A stretch of 64,000 bases of DNA, taken from positions 186,001 to 250,000 of the forward strand of contig NZ_JAJTSZ010000005.1 of NCBI RefSeq assembly GCF_021440195.1. Reading direction: 5' to 3'. The stretch is from Dyadobacter sp. CY356. GTDB lineage: Bacteria > Bacteroidota > Bacteroidia > Cytophagales > Spirosomataceae. The translations under genes were made by a program, and so were the position numbers. This document shows positions 62,539-64,000 of the stretch, in pieces; position 1 is the stretch's first letter, and the number at the start of each line of letters is the position of its first letter. The notes beneath the pieces were generated by a model. It searched no databases and was not told where the DNA came from. It saw only the letters and a list, made by a program, of their open reading frames with translations.

Positions 62539-62564
62539 AATAAGCCGGACGATGCCGGCTTATT
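62539..62564 (-). terminator. terminator behind the first GIN-domain gene
   Basis: AATAAGCCGG / CCGGCTTATT with a 6-base loop lies just beyond the stop at 62588 and is followed by T-rich sequence on the minus strand. Confidence 0.8.
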
Positions 62565-62587
62565 CATATTATTATGTCTCGAAAAAT

Positions 62588-63271
62588 TTATTCTCTTTTT
62601 ACAGAGCTTGCACCGGATGTATTGGAATGAATGTCTTTTGCATTTCCTGCATAACGGATACTGCTTGCGCCACTTGCATCTGCGTGAACTGTTGTACTCG
62701 CCACAACATGCGCATTACTTGCTCCCGAAGCATCGATATTAACTTCTTTTGCCGGAAAGTTTTGTCCTTTAAAAGATGACGCTCCTGAAACTTCACCATG
62801 CAAAATATCTCCCTGGCCTGTAATAGCTAGTGATGATGCTCCTGAAAGTTCAAAAGTAACTTTTGGTGCTGAAAAATCCATCGTAACCTGTGATGCTCCT
62901 GAAACTTCAATGGCCATTGATTTTGTACCAACAAATTTGTTAACCACAACTTTCGAAGCTCCTGAAAAATCCACCGCTTCCAGTGAAGGCATAACAATGT
63001 TGATATTTACTGTTTTCCGGCGTTTATTCCAGTTATTCCCTTTGTAGCCAACTTTTAAAACCCCTGAAACTACTTTTGCTTCCAGATCTTTCACATCGTC
63101 GCTTTCTCCGGATGCTGTCAGACTATACTGTTTTCCCTGTTTTACATCAACTTTAAATGCACTTCCCATGGAAAGTTTATCAAAATCAGATACGGAGAAG
63201 GTACGGCTTTCCTGAGCAAAGACGCTCACTGAGAACAGACACAGTAAGCCGAATAAAAGTAATTTTTTCAT
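62588..63271 (-). CDS. GIN-domain (DUF2807) secreted protein, SGAS type
   Basis: 227 residues with a signal peptide ending near 'SVSVFAQ' (about residue 19). The remainder is a right-handed beta-helix: 'FSVSDFDKLSMGSAFKVDVKQG' starts the domain, and seven SGAS turns follow at about 20-residue spacing (VDFSGASKV, VSGASQV, LSGASSL, VSGASSF, ASGASNA, ASGASSI, TSGASSV). The family is named for this head GIN domain and is of unknown function. It is paralogous to the next gene, which uses TGAS at the same places. Confidence 0.92.
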   Translation of the reverse strand: MKKLLLFGLLCLFSVSVFAQESRTFSVSDFDKLSMGSAFKVDVKQGKQYSLTASGESDDVKDLEAKVVSGVLKVGYKGNNWNKRRKTVNINIVMPSLEAVDFSGASKVVVNKFVGTKSMAIEVSGASQVTMDFSAPKVTFELSGASSLAITGQGDILHGEVSGASSFKGQNFPAKEVNIDASGASNAHVVASTTVHADASGASSIRYAGNAKDIHSNTSGASSVKRE

Positions 63272-63345
63272 GTCTAATATTTTTTAGGTTTTGATTACGA
63301 TGGAATGATGTCAAAATCAGGAAATAGGTTGCATCCCAGTTTTAA

Positions 63346-64000
63346 TTATTCCTGAGATTCTATTTTACTGACACCTGTTGCATCTTTTTTCAGGTTAGGG
63401 ACATGTCCTAATTCTGCTTTTGACGCACCTGTTGCAGATACATCTGCATTCTGGATATTCATTCCTGTACTGATTAACTTACAAGCTCCCGTCAGATCAA
63501 AATTAGCTGTGGTTGCAGATCCTCTCAATGTGGCTTTTGAAGCGCCGGTAAGCTCTACCGTTAATTCATTTGTTTCAACATCAATATCCGTTTTCGATGC
63601 TCCGGTCAAATCAATATTCAATTTTGAAAGACCTTTGAATCCGGAGATCTTTGCCTTGTTGGCACCGGAAAGAGAAACTCCCTCCAATGTTGGCATGGTG
63701 ATTACGATCCCGATCCTTTTGTTATCGTTTCCAAACAAACTAAAACTATCATTGCCTTTAACTTTAAGAACACCGTCTTCCTCGGATATTCTCAGATCGT
63801 CTACGTCTTTTTCCTCACCATCCGCCGAAACGTTAAACTCAGTTCCCTGTTTAATGCTGATAGAATAGGCTCCGCCAACACTTATTTTTTTGAAATCCTT
63901 TACCTGGAATTGTTTGATATAATTTCCACGATCACCCAGATCAAAATCACTTTCGTCATCATCCATGGAATAATTTTCATTATTATCTTCATGATCGTCA
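63346..64000 (-). CDS. GIN-domain (DUF2807) protein, TGAS type, 5' end outside window
   Basis: The frame stays open to the right edge: upstream of the ATG at 63964-63966 the codons continue as an acidic stretch (DDHEDNNENYS), so the true start lies outside. The visible part has the GIN start 'QFQVKDFKKISVGGAYSISI' and beta-helix turns SGANK, TGASK, TGASK, TGACK, TGASK and TGVSK. It is the paralogue of the 62588 protein with Ser changed to Thr in most turns. An acidic N-terminal linker after a lipoprotein or Sec signal is likely. Function unknown. Confidence 0.9.
   Translation of the reverse strand, partial: DDHEDNNENYSMDDDESDFDLGDRGNYIKQFQVKDFKKISVGGAYSISIKQGTEFNVSADGEEKDVDDLRISEEDGVLKVKGNDSFSLFGNDNKRIGIVITMPTLEGVSLSGANKAKISGFKGLSKLNIDLTGASKTDIDVETNELTVELTGASKATLRGSATTANFDLTGACKLISTGMNIQNADVSATGASKAELGHVPNLKKDATGVSKIESQE

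Overview
The window looks like a chromosomal segment of a Bacteroidota bacterium of the order Cytophagales, most like Dyadobacter and relatives. The reasons are a SusC/SusD pair behind an ECF sigma factor, a protein with a type IX secretion (T9SS) sorting tail, DUF6089 and GIN-domain (DUF2807) proteins, many Gfo/Idh/MocA and ThuA proteins, AIM24, Uma2 and Rpn-type genes, moderate GC with A+T-rich spacers, and many short palindromic intergenic repeats. The genus is inferred from gene content; no rRNA or tRNA gene was seen. No prophage, plasmid, CRISPR array or complete classical insertion sequence was recognised.

Layout. (1) 1-1915: the end of a DUF3748 propeller protein, a Uma2 protein and the remnant of an Rpn-type nuclease gene. 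(2) 1909-7610: a LacI-type regulator divergent from an operon of mannonate dehydratase, SDR oxidoreductase, ThuA protein and Tat-exported Gfo/Idh oxidoreductase, closed by a terminator. (3) 7707-17438: a D-aminoacylase-like lipoprotein, an AraC regulator divergent from a TIM-barrel sugar isomerase, a pirin, then GH125 alpha-mannosidase, an HGSNAT-like acyltransferase and a GNAT on the minus strand, then a second Gfo/Idh gene. The isomerase and this Gfo/Idh gene share a 72-bp upstream element. (4) 17484-19368: an array of 23 hairpin repeats of about 56 bp directly in front of an IS200-like/REP-associated tyrosine transposase. (5) 19408-29223: a 1243-residue ThuA/propeller/HEAT/CARDB/cupredoxin lipoprotein, an AraC regulator, an M61 peptidase, a multispanning membrane protein and an intact Rpn nuclease. 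(6) 29419-37547: fused 5-oxoprolinase, an NRAMP-fold transporter lacking the metal motif, and an orphan SF1 helicase. (7) 37553-47611, minus strand: M28 peptidase, APC permease and DUF885 peptidase-like protein, then a complete hydroxyproline pathway (FAD oxidase, epimerase, semialdehyde dehydrogenase, DapA-like deaminase). (8) 47944-57537: Gfo/Idh, ECF sigma factor, truncated anti-sigma factor, SusC, SusD and a T9SS-exported SGNH esterase. (9) 57593-64000: housekeeping and envelope genes (AIM24, gltX, RidA, thioesterase, DUF6089 protein, two GIN-domain proteins).

How the parts work together. The theme is uptake and breakdown of sugar acids, sugar derivatives and peptide or amino-acid material. 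Two inferred regulatory links tie distant loci together: a LacI-type palindrome (TGCAA-N-CG-N-TTGCA) occurs before the mannonate operon and before the sigma/SusCD locus, and the 72-bp element next to the AraC gene recurs before the Gfo/Idh gene at 16314. At least six families of palindromic repeats sit at gene ends, several of them supplying the stop codon or last residues of the neighbouring protein. The most unusual locus is the amplified hairpin array beside the tyrosine transposase.
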